Shown in pieces: positions 17,893 through 27,694 of a stretch of 64,000 nt of DNA (the stretch's first letter is position 1; each line of letters opens with the position of its first letter). Origin of the DNA: Thiolinea disciformis DSM 14473 (GTDB lineage: Bacteria; Pseudomonadota; Gammaproteobacteria; Thiotrichales; Thiotrichaceae). Where the stretch lies: positions 124,001-188,000 of the forward strand of contig NZ_AQVE01000006.1 in NCBI RefSeq assembly GCF_000371925.1, read 5' to 3'. The notes beneath the pieces were generated by a model. That model had not been told where the DNA came from. It worked only from the letters and a program-made list of their open reading frames with translations, and did no database searches. A program made the translations under genes and the position numbers.

Positions 17893-18831
17893 ATGCATCC
17901 AGCTTTTTCTGTTATTTTCTTTACCGTTTCCTCCGGTGCGGGTTATGGCTTATTCATTTGGCTAGCGATTGCGCAATTATTTGGTCTAGCGTCTTTAAAT
18001 ACCAAAACCACCTTAATAGCAGGGGGGATTGCCCTAGTATTAATTACAGCGGGTTTATTATCTTCTACCTTGCACTTAGCGAATCCCAAAAATGCCTGGC
18101 GTGCTGTTATGCGTTTTAAGACTTCGTGGTTATCCCGAGAAGGGGTATTCGCTATTTTATTTTATCCTAGCGCCTTATTATACTTGCTGGCGATTTTTAT
18201 GAGTGATCATGAAACGACGACGTTTATAAAGTTATTAGCGCTCAGTGTAATTATTATAGGATTAGCCACGGTATTTAGTACGGGTATGATTTACGCTTGT
18301 CTTAAAACGATTCGTCAATGGCATACGGCTTTAACGCCTGCGAATTATATTCTAATGAGCTTAACGAGTGGTGCGGTGTTATTAACACTGGTTTTGTTAA
18401 GTAATAAAGTATTTGCGGCTAGCATGGCTATAACTGGCATTGGCTTATTGATTTTAACGGCATTGACTAAAGCTATTTACTATTTTTGGGTACATAAAGT
18501 AACAGGGCCTACTATTAACACCGCTACAGGCTTCACGCGGGCGCAAGTACGCTTGCTTGACACTGGGCATTCGGCCGGTACTTTCTTAAATCAGGAATTT
18601 GGCTATCAAGCTGATCCTAGTTTATTAAAGAATCTTAAAGTAGGTGTTTTCGTATTAGCTTTTTTCGTGCCGAGCTTATTATTAGCAGGTGTTGCTACCG
18701 ATTATTTAGGGGTTGGCGCTGCTTTATTGGCCTTTGCTTCCGTATTAGCTGGTTTGGGCGCAGAGCGCTGGTTATTTTTTGCTGAAGCTCGCCATGTCAT
18801 TCGACTCTATCATGGTGCACAACATACCTAA
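17893..18831 (+). CDS. soeC: Sulfite dehydrogenase membrane anchor SoeC (DmsC family)
   Basis: An integral membrane protein of 312 residues with about eight hydrophobic helices and no haem motif, resembling the DmsC anchor family that binds quinone. It begins HPAFSVIFFTVSSGAGYGLF and shows the conserved loop LANPKNAWRAVMRFKTSWLSREG. Start ATG 17893 follows GGAGAATTTGCC 12 bp after soeB. The final gene of soeABC, followed by a strong terminator. The electron acceptor is presumably the quinone pool. Confidence 0.88.
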   Translation: MHPAFSVIFFTVSSGAGYGLFIWLAIAQLFGLASLNTKTTLIAGGIALVLITAGLLSSTLHLANPKNAWRAVMRFKTSWLSREGVFAILFYPSALLYLLAIFMSDHETTTFIKLLALSVIIIGLATVFSTGMIYACLKTIRQWHTALTPANYILMSLTSGAVLLTLVLLSNKVFAASMAITGIGLLILTALTKAIYYFWVHKVTGPTINTATGFTRAQVRLLDTGHSAGTFLNQEFGYQADPSLLKNLKVGVFVLAFFVPSLLLAGVATDYLGVGAALLAFASVLAGLGAERWLFFAEARHVIRLYHGAQHT

Positions 18832-18860
18832 TACTTAAGGTTATTTAATAGCCTGTCACT

Positions 18861-18900
18861 AAAATGCCTGATCAGTGAAAGCTGATTAGGTATTTTTTTT
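18861..18900 (+). terminator. Rho-independent terminator of soeABC
   Basis: A 9-bp stem CCTGATCAG/CTGATTAGG (18867-18875 with 18882-18890, one G-U pair, loop TGAAAG) can extend through flanking A-T pairs and ends in TAT plus eight Ts (18893-18900). It lies about 35 bp past the soeC stop. Confidence 0.88.
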
Positions 18901-18968
18901 GAATGATTTTATAGGGGTGTTGAGTTGTTATTTAGAATATAAAATAGGTGTTTGTTTATGTTGTAGAG

Positions 18969-19310
18969 TTAGGAGGTTTGTTCGTTTAGGTAAGATTTCA
19001 TATGATGGATATAAGTGTAATAACAAAGTGCTAAGTCACGATGAAATTCAGCATTAGCAATGACAGGCAAATTGGTATTTTCAATCGCTACTAAATAGTC
19101 GAGCAAGTCATTCATCCCTAATAATTTAACCACAGATTTGCACTTATAGGCTTGACGTGCAGCAGCTGGCCAATCATTGGCTTGCAAATACGTTTGTAAG
19201 GCTTGGTAGTCATTATCTAATTCGGGAATAGCGCTGATTAGAAATGTCATTAATTGTTCGGTGTTAATTCTGTCAACTAGGCTCCCCAGCCAGCCTTTTG
19301 AGCTACTCAT
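18969..19310 (-). CDS. Hpt-like four-helix protein without the phosphoacceptor histidine
   Basis: A 113-residue, all-helical soluble protein. Its centre, AARQAYKCKSVVKLLG followed by LLDYLVAIE, follows the Hpt phosphotransfer pattern (A-H-x-L-K-G-S ... G ... L ... LE), but the histidine position is Tyr and the following Gly-Ser is Ser-Val. It therefore looks like a degenerate Hpt domain that cannot accept phosphate. It lies just downstream of, and in the same direction as, a NarL-type response regulator (75-bp gap), so a binding or regulatory role with that protein is plausible. The assignment is remote. Confidence 0.55.
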   Translation of the reverse strand: MSSSKGWLGSLVDRINTEQLMTFLISAIPELDNDYQALQTYLQANDWPAAARQAYKCKSVVKLLGMNDLLDYLVAIENTNLPVIANAEFHRDLALCYYTYIHHMKSYLNEQTS

Positions 19311-19385
19311 GACCTATCCTTTAGAAAGTATCCCCCTAATGCGGAGTAACATTTTACAGGATATGTCGAATTTTTATACTAAAAG

Positions 19386-20012
19386 TTACAATGTTAAAAT
19401 GCCCCGCTGTCTGGCACAGTCAATAGCCTCAACGCGATTGTTGGCTTCTAGTACTTTGAAAATATTATAAACATGTCTTTTTACGGTGCTTTCGCTTAAA
19501 CCGAGGCGAGTAGCTATTTGGCGATTGCTCTTGCCGGTGGCGAGTAAACCGAGAACTTCTTGCTGACGCTTGGTAATCAAGCTGGCGCCACCAACCACTT
19601 TTAAGGAGGAGTTACTCGACCAAAGACTCGGTGGGACGTAGACCTGACCACTCATAATCTTACTCAGCGCTGTTTTCACTTCATCAATTTCACTGACCTT
19701 TGAAATATAGCCTTGCACACCTATTTCGAAGGCCATTTGTATATCATGTCGTGAGTTGGAGGCAGAGATGATACAAATAGGTATAGGGGGATCTTGCTGT
19801 GTCATTAATAAAGTAAGTTCTTTTTCCCAGCTATGTCGACCGGGCATGAATAAATCAAGTATAATTAAATCAAAACTTTGTTGATTTAAGGTGTTTTGTA
19901 GCGTTTGCCAACTAGCAACCTGCGTTGTTTCGACACTCGGAAATAAGGTTTGAATAACTAATGCGAATCCCTCGCGAAACAGGCCGTGGTCATCGGCCAA
20001 CAATAAGCGCAT
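19386..20012 (-). CDS. NarL/LuxR-family response regulator
   Basis: A 208-residue regulator. The N-terminal receiver domain has the acidic pair D7/D8, phosphoacceptor D53 (ILDLFMPG) and the conserved K105 (GYISK). The C-terminal LuxR-type helix-turn-helix at about 145-205 carries LITKRQQEVLGLLATGKSNRQIA and STVKRHVYNIF. No sensor kinase gene is adjacent; the neighbouring Hpt-like gene is degenerate. Target genes are unknown. It is separated from fimV by a 180-bp divergent region. Confidence 0.9.
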   Translation of the reverse strand: MRLLLADDHGLFREGFALVIQTLFPSVETTQVASWQTLQNTLNQQSFDLIILDLFMPGRHSWEKELTLLMTQQDPPIPICIISASNSRHDIQMAFEIGVQGYISKVSEIDEVKTALSKIMSGQVYVPPSLWSSNSSLKVVGGASLITKRQQEVLGLLATGKSNRQIATRLGLSESTVKRHVYNIFKVLEANNRVEAIDCARQRGILTL

Positions 20013-20191
20013 ATCTGGATACTCCCAACTGATAAACGGTAAAGTATATCATTCACATCAACATTTACACAGTTTCCTTTACGCTATTCATTTAGCTACT
20101 CATCTGCGATTCAACTTAACTGGGTTATCCTAAGAGTGAGCCTAACTCTAATAAAAAACTTAAATAAAAAAGGGCTGTGAAGGATATTATC

Positions 20192-22024
20192 GTGAAAAAA
20201 CAAGCACTGCGTGTTGCCATTAGTCTAGTAACTCTTCCTTTTCCACTCAGCTGCGCCGCTATTAGCCTAGGTGAGGTGATCACTGTTTCTGAGCCTAATC
20301 AGCCCTTAGTCGCTAAAATTGAATTATTAGGGAGTAGCAATTTAGATGCAGCCGATGTGCAAGCTAATTTTGCACCGCCAACCTTGTATAATCAGGCACG
20401 TGTTCCTCACCCTAGTTTCTTAAAAGATGTTGAAATTTCTACCCGTAATGAGGGTGGGCGACCTTTTTTAGTGCTGCGCTCTAATAAAAAGATTCCACAG
20501 TCTCAATTTGGTGTGTTACTAGAAATAACGACTCCAGAAGGCAATATTCTTAAAAAGTTTAATATTGATTTAGATCAGCGACTTAAACAGCAAGTTACTC
20601 AAGATATTCAAACGCCTGAGCCTGTTACCCAAGTGGCTAATTCGCCGCAGTCACCTGTCACTGGGGCAGCGGTGTCAGCAACTAAAGCCGTCACTGGGCA
20701 CGTAACACGACCGCTACTAGCTAAGCCTAAGGAAGTGGCACCAGCGCTACCAGCTAAGCCTAGTATGCCTATTAACGAGGCAGCCCAAGTGTTATCAGCT
20801 GAGCTAAGTATGCCGATTAACGAGGCTATACAAGCGTTACCAGTTGAGCCAAGTATACCGCTTAACGAGGCTAGTCCATCGCTAACATCGCTAAGTACGG
20901 CTACAGCGGTTTCAGGGGTGTTTGCTAGATCAAGTCATGTTAAAGAGCCGACCAAAACCTATGTTGCTTTTACGCATCGTTATCAGATTAAAAAAGGCGA
21001 TACCTTAGCCGGTATTATTGGACGCTTGAAAACCCCTAAGGCACAAACTAAACAACAATTAGCCGCCGCTTTATATCAACAAAATCCTCAAGCGTTTGTT
21101 AAAGGTAGCAAACGTTTGCTCAAAGCGGGATCATGGCTGAAAACACCCACGAAGGTGGCAGAAGAGATGATTTTACTGCCTGTGGCAGAGCGTAAAAAAT
21201 CACCGAGTCCTGAGAACCCTGTTATTACGCAGGTGACACCGCCTGCCATCACATCAACATTAAGCGCGAGTCAGCCTGAAAATACTGCAAAACCGGCTCA
21301 AGTTGCCGACGTGGCGGCACAAACGCCATCTTCCTCCAGTCTTGTAAAAACGGGGCCGATGATGCCGGAAGTTTATGAGACCATGACAAACTTACAAAAG
21401 ACTGTCAGTAATTTGGAGCAAAAACTGGGAGAAGCGCAGGCTGAGCTTTTAACGAATCGTCAAGAAATCGCCAGCTTCAAAGATTTGATTCAGCAAAAGA
21501 ATCGACAGCTAGCAGAGCGCGATGAAGCTTTGTTAGAGCAGGCTCAACAGGTGGCGACAGAAAAAACTACTGAGTCTGCCTTGGGTGCTGCTGGTCCATT
21601 AGGGCCACAAACGCAGGCCTTTAAGGGGTTAACCGCCAGTGATCAGAGTAAATTAGCGCAATTGTATGATCTATTAACTTCACCCGAGTCCCGCAAAATT
21701 GAGGCGGGAAGTTTATTGTTATTATTGGTGTTAGGTCTGGGGTATTGGTATCGCCGACGTCGCGTGATTGTAAGCGACGCGAATAACGAACCAATTTTAC
21801 CTACGACACCATCTCCTGCAACTCCTGCATCTCCTGTAGCCTCTGCACCACGCGCCAATCAGCCGCTACCAAGTGGCTTGTTCGCTAGTGTTGAATGGCG
21901 CTCGACACCGGAACTGCACACCATTGAGGGGCAGTTAAGTAAATTGCGGCATTCTTTGGAAATGCTACGTGAGGATGGCAAAGCCTTACAGCAATACCTC
22001 AATCGCAAGGAATCAATGGCCTAA
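20192..22024 (+). CDS. fimV: FimV-like inner-membrane protein
   Basis: FimV-like proteins act at the cell pole or peptidoglycan and affect type IV pili in Pseudomonas. This protein has a signal peptide to about residue 25 and the FimV N-terminal domain (about 26-140: [20 protein letters not shown], then [10 protein letters not shown]). After that come a Pro/Ala-rich linker with three near-identical units ([13 protein letters not shown], DNA about 20740-20880), a LysM-like segment ([12 protein letters not shown]), a coiled coil (about 400-450), and one membrane helix followed by YRRRR near 520. The start is GTG 20192, with AAGGA 7 bp upstream; the GTG at 20177 is less good. The protein is shorter than Pseudomonas FimV and lacks the long TPR C-terminus. 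The stop overlaps the convergent pyrC stop by 4 bp. Confidence 0.82.
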   Translation: MKKQALRVAISLVTLPFPLSCAAISLGEVITVSEPNQPLVAKIELLGSSNLDAADVQANFAPPTLYNQARVPHPSFLKDVEISTRNEGGRPFLVLRSNKKIPQSQFGVLLEITTPEGNILKKFNIDLDQRLKQQVTQDIQTPEPVTQVANSPQSPVTGAAVSATKAVTGHVTRPLLAKPKEVAPALPAKPSMPINEAAQVLSAELSMPINEAIQALPVEPSIPLNEASPSLTSLSTATAVSGVFARSSHVKEPTKTYVAFTHRYQIKKGDTLAGIIGRLKTPKAQTKQQLAAALYQQNPQAFVKGSKRLLKAGSWLKTPTKVAEEMILLPVAERKKSPSPENPVITQVTPPAITSTLSASQPENTAKPAQVADVAAQTPSSSSLVKTGPMMPEVYETMTNLQKTVSNLEQKLGEAQAELLTNRQEIASFKDLIQQKNRQLAERDEALLEQAQQVATEKTTESALGAAGPLGPQTQAFKGLTASDQSKLAQLYDLLTSPESRKIEAGSLLLLLVLGLGYWYRRRRVIVSDANNEPILPTTPSPATPASPVASAPRANQPLPSGLFASVEWRSTPELHTIEGQLSKLRHSLEMLREDGKALQQYLNRKESMA

Positions 22025-23070
22025 GCGTTGACGCTCCAATAAACCGGCATCATCGGGTCGAAGCTAGTTAACTCACCTTGGGAAAGTTTGACACGTTCGG
22101 GAATAGCCTGTGCTGTTGCTGAACGCTCTAAAGTAAGGCGACGGGGGTTAGGCGCTAAACCGTAGAAAGCTGCGCCGTGTAACGACACAAAGCCTTCTAA
22201 TTTATCCAAGGCATTTTCTTGCTCAAATACTTGCGCCAGTACCGCTAGGGTATTGGCCACATTAAAAATCCCTGCACAACCACAAGCACTTTGTTTGGCA
22301 TGATCTAAATGGGGCGCAGAATCTGTGCCCAAAAAGAAACGTTTATCACCGCTAGTAGCGGCTTTGCGTAAGGCTAAACGATGTGACTCACGTTTGGCGA
22401 CAGGTAGGCAGTAATAATGCGGGCGAATCCCACCCACGAGCATCGCATTACGATTAATGACTAAGTGATGGGGTGTGATGGTGGCAGCGGTGTTTTCGGC
22501 ACAGGATTGCACATAATCAACCCCTTGTTGGGTGGTCAAGTGTTCAAACACGATCTTGAGTTTCGGAAAGTGTGCACGTAGCGGGATTAATTTGGTTTCA
22601 ATGAAAACTGCTTCACGATCAAAAATGTCCACACTAGGATCGACTACCTCACCGTGCATCAATAGCGGCATACCTATGGCTTCCATGGTTTCGAGCACTG
22701 GATAGACTTTTTCCAAGTCTCGCACACCGGCATCAGAATTGGTGGTCGCACCCGCAGGGTATAATTTAACGGCGCTGACCATACCGGCTTCAAAACCAGC
22801 TTTGACATCGGCTTTATTCGTTTGCTCAGTCAGATACAGGGTCATTAAGGGGGTAAAGCTACTATCGTTAGGCAATAAAGCTTGGATTTCAGCACGATAG
22901 GCTTGTGCTTGGGCGCTGGTAACAATCGGCGGCTGTAAATTTGGCATAACAATAGCACGCCCAAAGTGGCGTGCCGAAAATGGTAATACCGTTGCCAGTA
23001 ATTCACCCGAACGTAAATGGACGTGCCAATCATCAGGCTGAGTAATCGTTAAGCGGCTTGGCATTGTCAT
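22021..23070 (-). CDS. pyrC: Dihydroorotase PyrC (class II)
   Basis: PyrC catalyses the third step of pyrimidine synthesis, the reversible cyclisation of carbamoyl aspartate. At 349 residues it is the E. coli-type short class. Metal ligands are visible in the N-terminal HVHLR (H16, H18), the carboxylated Lys K102 ([14 protein letters not shown]), LLMHGEV, FEHLTT, and the catalytic Asp in FLGTDSAPH. It starts at ATG 23070 with no overlap to neighbours and ends 4 bp inside fimV. Monocistronic by context. Confidence 0.95.
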   Translation of the reverse strand: MTMPSRLTITQPDDWHVHLRSGELLATVLPFSARHFGRAIVMPNLQPPIVTSAQAQAYRAEIQALLPNDSSFTPLMTLYLTEQTNKADVKAGFEAGMVSAVKLYPAGATTNSDAGVRDLEKVYPVLETMEAIGMPLLMHGEVVDPSVDIFDREAVFIETKLIPLRAHFPKLKIVFEHLTTQQGVDYVQSCAENTAATITPHHLVINRNAMLVGGIRPHYYCLPVAKRESHRLALRKAATSGDKRFFLGTDSAPHLDHAKQSACGCAGIFNVANTLAVLAQVFEQENALDKLEGFVSLHGAAFYGLAPNPRRLTLERSATAQAIPERVKLSQGELTSFDPMMPVYWSVNA

Positions 23071-23145
23071 GGTAGGGCTCGGTTAGGGGAAAGTGGAATA
23101 ATGTTAACAAATCTCTGCACAAAAAGCAGAGTGTGGAGTTTAACG

Positions 23146-23883
23146 ATGAAATGGTTATTCAGTGCAATCTTGCTTGGCTCTTTAGCAGCTAATGCTACTC
23201 TGTTTTATTTGACTAAAAAGTTTTATCAAGAGGCTCAAACGGTAAGGCTTAATCCCTTGGAATTAGAGCGTTATCCTTCAGCGCTAGCAGACAAAAAGAT
23301 CGGGCAAAAACGGGTTGTATTTTTTGGCGATTCGCGGGCTTTGGGTTGGCCAGCTCCCGCCGCGCAAGGGCTAGAGTTTATTAATCGTGGCATTGGTGAT
23401 CAAACATCTACGCAAGTGCGTTATCGTGTTGCAGCACATCTAGCACCCTTAAAGCCTGATCTCGTGTTATTGCAATTGTGTGTCAATGATTTAAAAGTCA
23501 TTGCGCAAATGCCTGAGCAGCAGGCAGCGATTGTGCAGCGTTGCAAAGAAAATGTAACGAAGATTGTGCAGGAGGTGCGTGCGAGTGGTAGCGAGGTCTT
23601 GCTGACAACGGTGTTTCCCGTGAATAAGGCTAGTTGGCAATATTGGATTCGTTGGTCAGAGGCGGTCGATGTAGCGCTGCAAGACGTGAATCACTACATA
23701 AAAAGTTTAGCGGGTGAAGGCGTTTATGTGTTAGATGCTTATGATGTATTGGAAGGTGAACCCAATCAAACCCACCCACAGTTTAGCCGAGATTTACTGC
23801 ATTTGAATGAAGTAGGCTATGCGCAGCTTAATCAAGCTTTGAGTGAATGGCTAAAAGCCTATTTAGCCGAGTCTGCTGAGTAG
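23146..23883 (+). CDS. SGNH/GDSL-type hydrolase, membrane-anchored or exported
   Basis: A 245-residue protein with an N-terminal hydrophobic segment (WLFSAILLGSLAANATLFYL) and a GDSL/SGNH domain. Block I is FFGDSRALGW (nucleophile Ser), block II has the Gly of NRGIGDQTS, block III has the Asn of LCVNDLK, and block V is DLLHLNEVGYAQL with Asp and His. I choose ATG 23146 (MKWLF), which has GGAG 9 bp upstream; the frame extends to 23101 without support. The substrate is unknown (lipid, carbohydrate ester or peptidoglycan acetyl groups are usual). Confidence 0.84.
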   Translation: MKWLFSAILLGSLAANATLFYLTKKFYQEAQTVRLNPLELERYPSALADKKIGQKRVVFFGDSRALGWPAPAAQGLEFINRGIGDQTSTQVRYRVAAHLAPLKPDLVLLQLCVNDLKVIAQMPEQQAAIVQRCKENVTKIVQEVRASGSEVLLTTVFPVNKASWQYWIRWSEAVDVALQDVNHYIKSLAGEGVYVLDAYDVLEGEPNQTHPQFSRDLLHLNEVGYAQLNQALSEWLKAYLAESAE

Positions 23884-24075
23884 TGATTCGTGTGCTGCGG
23901 TGACGAATAGGAGTTTCTTCACCAAAGATATTTTAGAATTGGATTTAATCAAAGAATTTCATCTTCAAATGCACACATGAAGAATGTGTTGATGACGGGC
24001 GCGGTGACTTTAGCAACTTACTCTCCGCCGTGCTTATAACACGAGCCGTTGTAGGTTAATAGAAGGAAACATACT

Positions 24076-24609
24076 GTGCTTGAAACTAAACGACTACAAA
24101 TATTGCCTCCATCCTTGAAGCTACAACCTTTGATTTTGGCAGCTATTGTCGAAAGCCAGAATGACTTAAAACAATTTTTGGCATGGGTTCCTTCTAGTTT
24201 GACTGTCGAGGCATCTATTAAGAACACTGAACAAGCTATTGCAAATTTTCAAGATTTTGATAATGAATTACGCTTTTCACTTATTGCAAAAGCATCAGGC
24301 CAATTTGTGGGTGCAATAGGTTTGATTATCCGTGACAAGCAAATTCCTTTTTTTGAAATGGGCTATTGGTTGAGGAGCTCTTGTGTAGGTTTCGGTTACA
24401 TGAGTGAGGCTGTCGTCACATTGGAGGATTATGCTTTTAATGTTCTCAAAGCCAAACGCGTTGAAATCAAAATGGCAGAAAATAATTGGAAAAGCCGTGC
24501 TGTTGCAGAGCGTTGTGGTTATGTATACGAGGGTACACATAAGAATGATCGTATGCTCCCGAATGGTAAAATAAGCAATACCGTTGTTTATGCGAAAACG
24601 AGCTTATAA
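24076..24609 (+). CDS. GNAT acetyltransferase, RimJ/RimL type
   Basis: A 177-residue N-acetyltransferase. It begins LETKRLQILPP and has the acetyl-CoA motif region GYWLRSSCVGFGYMSEAV and a C-terminal VAERCGYVYEG, as in RimJ/RimL and ribosomal-protein or small-molecule acetyltransferases. The start is GTG 24076, with AAGGA 8 bp upstream. The gene appears more AT-rich than its neighbours and is flanked by 190 and 377 bp of non-coding sequence, which may indicate acquisition. That is an impression and not a measurement. The substrate is unknown. Confidence 0.82.
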   Translation: MLETKRLQILPPSLKLQPLILAAIVESQNDLKQFLAWVPSSLTVEASIKNTEQAIANFQDFDNELRFSLIAKASGQFVGAIGLIIRDKQIPFFEMGYWLRSSCVGFGYMSEAVVTLEDYAFNVLKAKRVEIKMAENNWKSRAVAERCGYVYEGTHKNDRMLPNGKISNTVVYAKTSL

Positions 24610-24986
24610 GCATAGGGGCTTAATAATCTAAACTGGTGATGAAGAATTGAATATTATTCAGCCTCTCCTTTTTAAATTTAATGGTTTTCGGATATTTCCA
24701 CTACATATTCTGAGATTAACAAGAGTTTGAGTGAAACAATTACCTATTTAAAAAATAGACCGACGCTTGATTTAATTGTGACCAAAAAGGCTAAGTTGCC
24801 ACTTTAGTGTCTTGAGAAGGTTTAGGCTTGTAAGGCTTTGCGTGTTAATTGAAAACAGCATCGCTTAGCCGAGGCTGACCTACTCGTGGCTACCACTAGC
24901 CATCAGCTTTTCTGCGGTGATTGGCTGGCCGACCCGCGATTTGGGTTACAATGAATAATTACTACATTAATTCGCAGAGGTCTGCC
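24610..24986. other. 377-bp non-coding stretch before the sugar dehydrogenase gene
   Basis: No open frame with coding character was found. The only clear structure is a perfect 6-bp hairpin TGGCTA-CCAC-TAGCCA (24887-24902), enclosed by a longer-range GCTGA/TCAGC pair. A TACAAT box lies just before the downstream gene and could be a -10 element, but I see no well-spaced -35. Otherwise nothing was identified. Confidence 0.4.
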
Positions 24987-26096
24987 ATGAACCTGCCTAA
25001 AAAACTTTTAAGCAGTTTAGCTTTCGGTGTTTATCTTGCCCTTTCTCCCATGACCCAAGCGGCGTCTCTCGAAGCCGTGCCGGTGATCACTGGCTTAGAT
25101 TATCCGTGGAGTATGGTATTTTTGCCAGACGGCGAAATGCTTATCACTGAACGTTCAGGCCAATTACGTCGCGTAAAAGATGGAAAGTTACAGCCAAACC
25201 CTGTGCAGGGCTTACCTAAAGTGGCCGTACTGGGGCAAGGTGGTTTATTGGGTTTAGCTTTGCATCCACAGTTTGCTCAAAACCATTGGTTGTATTTGAG
25301 TTATACCGAACAAGGTCAAGGCGGCTATAGCACTTCCTTAGCGCGTGCCAAATATCAAGAAGGGCGTTTAAGTGATCTGCAAGTATTATTTCAGGCTACA
25401 CCTCGGATAACTGGAGCGGTGCATTTTGGCGGTCGTATTGTATTTGATAAACAAGGCTATTTGTATGTAGGTTTAGGGGAGCGTGGTCGGCAAGATTTAG
25501 CACAAGATACTACTAATCATGCAGGCAGCTTAATTCGTTTAATGGATGATGGCAAAGTGCCGACCAATAATCCTTTAGTGAATAATAAAAATGCTAAACC
25601 CGAAATTTATAGCTTTGGGCATCGCAATATCCAAGGACTCACCCTGAATCCAAAAACGGGCGCGATTTGGGCACATGAACATGGGCCGCAAGGTGGTGAT
25701 GAGGTGAATCTGATTAAGGCCGGTGCGAATTATGGCTGGCCTATCATTACTTATGGTGAGCAATATGGGGGCGGTCGCATTGGTGAAGGAAAAACTAGCC
25801 AAGCCGGAATGGAACAACCTTTACACTATTGGGTTCCCTCCATTGCACCTTCGGGAATGACGTTTTATAGCGGTGATAAATACCCCCATTGGCAAGGTGA
25901 TTTATTTGTTGGCTCCTTAAAATTTGGTTTGGTAGTGCGTTTGCATGATGTGGGTAATGGCAAATGGCAGGAGGAGCGTTATTTGAATAACGCGATTGGA
26001 CGGATTCGCGATATTCAGCAAGCACCCGACGGTTATTTATATGTCCTGACCGATGAATCCAATGGCGGGCTTTATCGACTCACTCTCAAACCCTAG
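24987..26096 (+). CDS. PQQ-dependent aldose sugar dehydrogenase-like protein (YliI/Asd type)
   Basis: An exported beta-propeller oxidoreductase of 369 residues, with a signal peptide ending at TQAAS (about residue 27). The family landmarks are GLDYPWSMVFLPDG, LLGLALHPQF, the catalytic-His block WAHEHGPQGGDEVN with GANYGWP, and GRIRDIQQAPDGYLYVLTD. Members oxidise aldoses or other sugars in the periplasm with soluble PQQ. No PQQ synthesis genes are in the window. Start ATG 24987 has AGAGG 6 bp upstream; the longer frame from 24921 has no signal-peptide logic. Confidence 0.88.
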   Translation: MNLPKKLLSSLAFGVYLALSPMTQAASLEAVPVITGLDYPWSMVFLPDGEMLITERSGQLRRVKDGKLQPNPVQGLPKVAVLGQGGLLGLALHPQFAQNHWLYLSYTEQGQGGYSTSLARAKYQEGRLSDLQVLFQATPRITGAVHFGGRIVFDKQGYLYVGLGERGRQDLAQDTTNHAGSLIRLMDDGKVPTNNPLVNNKNAKPEIYSFGHRNIQGLTLNPKTGAIWAHEHGPQGGDEVNLIKAGANYGWPIITYGEQYGGGRIGEGKTSQAGMEQPLHYWVPSIAPSGMTFYSGDKYPHWQGDLFVGSLKFGLVVRLHDVGNGKWQEERYLNNAIGRIRDIQQAPDGYLYVLTDESNGGLYRLTLKP

Positions 26097-26162
26097 ACAA
26101 TTTACGCTGCATCGCATCACGATTTTGGGTAGGATGTGGGCTTCATTTTTAAGGATTTTATC

Positions 26163-26897
26163 ATGCTGCTGATTCCTGCCATCGACCTGAAAGATGGTCA
26201 ATGTGTCCGTTTGCGTCAAGGACGCATGGACGATACCACGGTGTTTTCTTCCAATCCTGTTGATGTTGCCCAACGTTGGGTGGATGCGGGTGCACGTCGT
26301 CTGCATTTGGTGGATTTGAATGGCGCATTTGAAGGCAAGCCAGTCAATGGCGAAGTAGTACGTGCAGTAGCGGCAAAATTTCCCCATATTCCTGTGCAAA
26401 TCGGCGGTGGAATTCGTGATGCTGCAACCGTGGCGGCTTATTTAGAGGCTGGTGTGCAATTTTGCATTATTGGTACGAAAGCAGTACAAGAACCACAATT
26501 TGTGGTCAATTTATGCCAGCAATTCCCCCAGCATATTATCGTCGGTATTGATGCGAAAAATGGCATGGTAGCGACTGATGGTTGGGCGGAAGTATCGCGT
26601 GTTTCTGCTATTGACCTAGCCAAGCAATTTGAACAAGCCGGTGTGAGTGCCATTGTTTATACCGATATTGCGCGAGATGGGATGATGCAAGGTGTAAATG
26701 TCGAAGAAACAGCGCGTTTAGCAGAAAGTATTTCCATTCCAGTGATTGCTTCTGGTGGTGTAACAAATATGGATGATATTAAAGCGCTGTTGACGGTAGA
26801 AAATAAAGGTGTCATGGGCACGATTTTAGGGCGCTCGATTTATGAAGGGACGATTGATTTAGCAGAAGCGCAGCGTTTTGTGGATAAGGTGAGTTAA
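26163..26897 (+). CDS. hisA: HisA: ProFAR isomerase of histidine synthesis
   Basis: HisA catalyses the Amadori rearrangement of ProFAR to PRFAR. It is a 244-residue (beta/alpha)8 barrel with catalytic Asp in PAIDLKDG and second Asp in YTDIARDG, plus the phosphate-binding loops IQIGGGIR-type (VQIGGGIRD) and IASGGV. Start ATG 26163 (MLLIPAID) has AAGGA upstream; the longer frame from 26136 is not family-like. Its TAA is followed at once by the ATG of hisF (TAAATG). Other his genes are not in the window. Confidence 0.96.
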   Translation: MLLIPAIDLKDGQCVRLRQGRMDDTTVFSSNPVDVAQRWVDAGARRLHLVDLNGAFEGKPVNGEVVRAVAAKFPHIPVQIGGGIRDAATVAAYLEAGVQFCIIGTKAVQEPQFVVNLCQQFPQHIIVGIDAKNGMVATDGWAEVSRVSAIDLAKQFEQAGVSAIVYTDIARDGMMQGVNVEETARLAESISIPVIASGGVTNMDDIKALLTVENKGVMGTILGRSIYEGTIDLAEAQRFVDKVS

Positions 26898-27674
26898 ATG
26901 GGTTTAGCCAAACGCATTATTCCTTGCTTGGATGTGGATAATGGCCGCGTCGTCAAGGGTGTTAATTTTGTGGATATTCGTGATGCCGGTGATCCCGTTG
27001 AAATCGCAGCACGTTACAATCGCGAAGGTGCAGATGAACTAACTTTTTTAGATATTACCGCCAGTTCTGATAATCGTGAAACGATTGTGCATGTGGTTGA
27101 AGCGGTGGCTTCTGAAGTATTTATTCCCTTAACGGTGGGAGGTGGAATTCGCAAATTAGAAGATATTCGCCGTATGTTGAACGCGGGTGCGGACAAAGTG
27201 TCTATTAATACCGCTGCGGTTTTTAATCCTGAATTAGTGCGTGAGGCTAGCGGTTATTTTGGCTCACAATGTATTGTGGTGGCGATTGATGCTAAGCGCG
27301 TGAGTCAAGAAGGTGAACCATTACGCTGGGAAGTATTTACGCATGGCGGTCGCAAAACATCAGGGATTGATGCGATTGAATGGGCAGAGCGTATGGCAAA
27401 TTATGGTGCCGGTGAATTATTAGTAACCAGCATGGATCGTGACGGTACCAAAATTGGTTTTGATCTTGCATTAACAAAAGCTATTACTGATCGGGTAAAT
27501 ATCCCGCTTATTGCTTCTGGCGGTGTGGGTAATTTGCAGCATTTGGCGGATGGGGTCTTGAGGGGTGGGGCTGACGCGGTATTGGCGGCCAGTATTTTCC
27601 ACTTTGGCGAGTATACTGTCACCGAAGCCAAACAATTTATGGCAGAACAGGGCATTGAAATGCGCCTGTCATGA
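26898..27674 (+). CDS. hisF: HisF: cyclase subunit of imidazole glycerol phosphate synthase
   Basis: HisF uses ammonia delivered by HisH to turn PRFAR into IGP and AICAR. It is a 258-residue (beta/alpha)8 barrel with catalytic D11 ([13 protein letters not shown]) and the second Asp in SMDRDGT, plus VGGGIR and IASGGVG loops. The ATG follows the hisA stop with no gap, indicating translational coupling. hisH is not adjacent here. The AAA-peptidase gene begins 20 bp downstream and may be co-transcribed. Confidence 0.97.
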   Translation: MGLAKRIIPCLDVDNGRVVKGVNFVDIRDAGDPVEIAARYNREGADELTFLDITASSDNRETIVHVVEAVASEVFIPLTVGGGIRKLEDIRRMLNAGADKVSINTAAVFNPELVREASGYFGSQCIVVAIDAKRVSQEGEPLRWEVFTHGGRKTSGIDAIEWAERMANYGAGELLVTSMDRDGTKIGFDLALTKAITDRVNIPLIASGGVGNLQHLADGVLRGGADAVLAASIFHFGEYTVTEAKQFMAEQGIEMRLS

Positions 27675-27694
27675 GAATAACTAAGGTATAAAAA

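Noticed and set aside
23977-24039. 20-codon frame starting MKNVLMTGAV before the GNAT gene
   Set aside because: Too short, no downstream domain and no conserved context; it could be a remnant of a signal peptide but cannot be supported.
23990-24660. Possible integron-cassette flanks (related CTTATAA-type segments on both sides of the GNAT gene)
   Set aside because: The segments do not contain paired RYYYAAC/GTTRRRY core sites in the needed arrangement, and no integrase is nearby.
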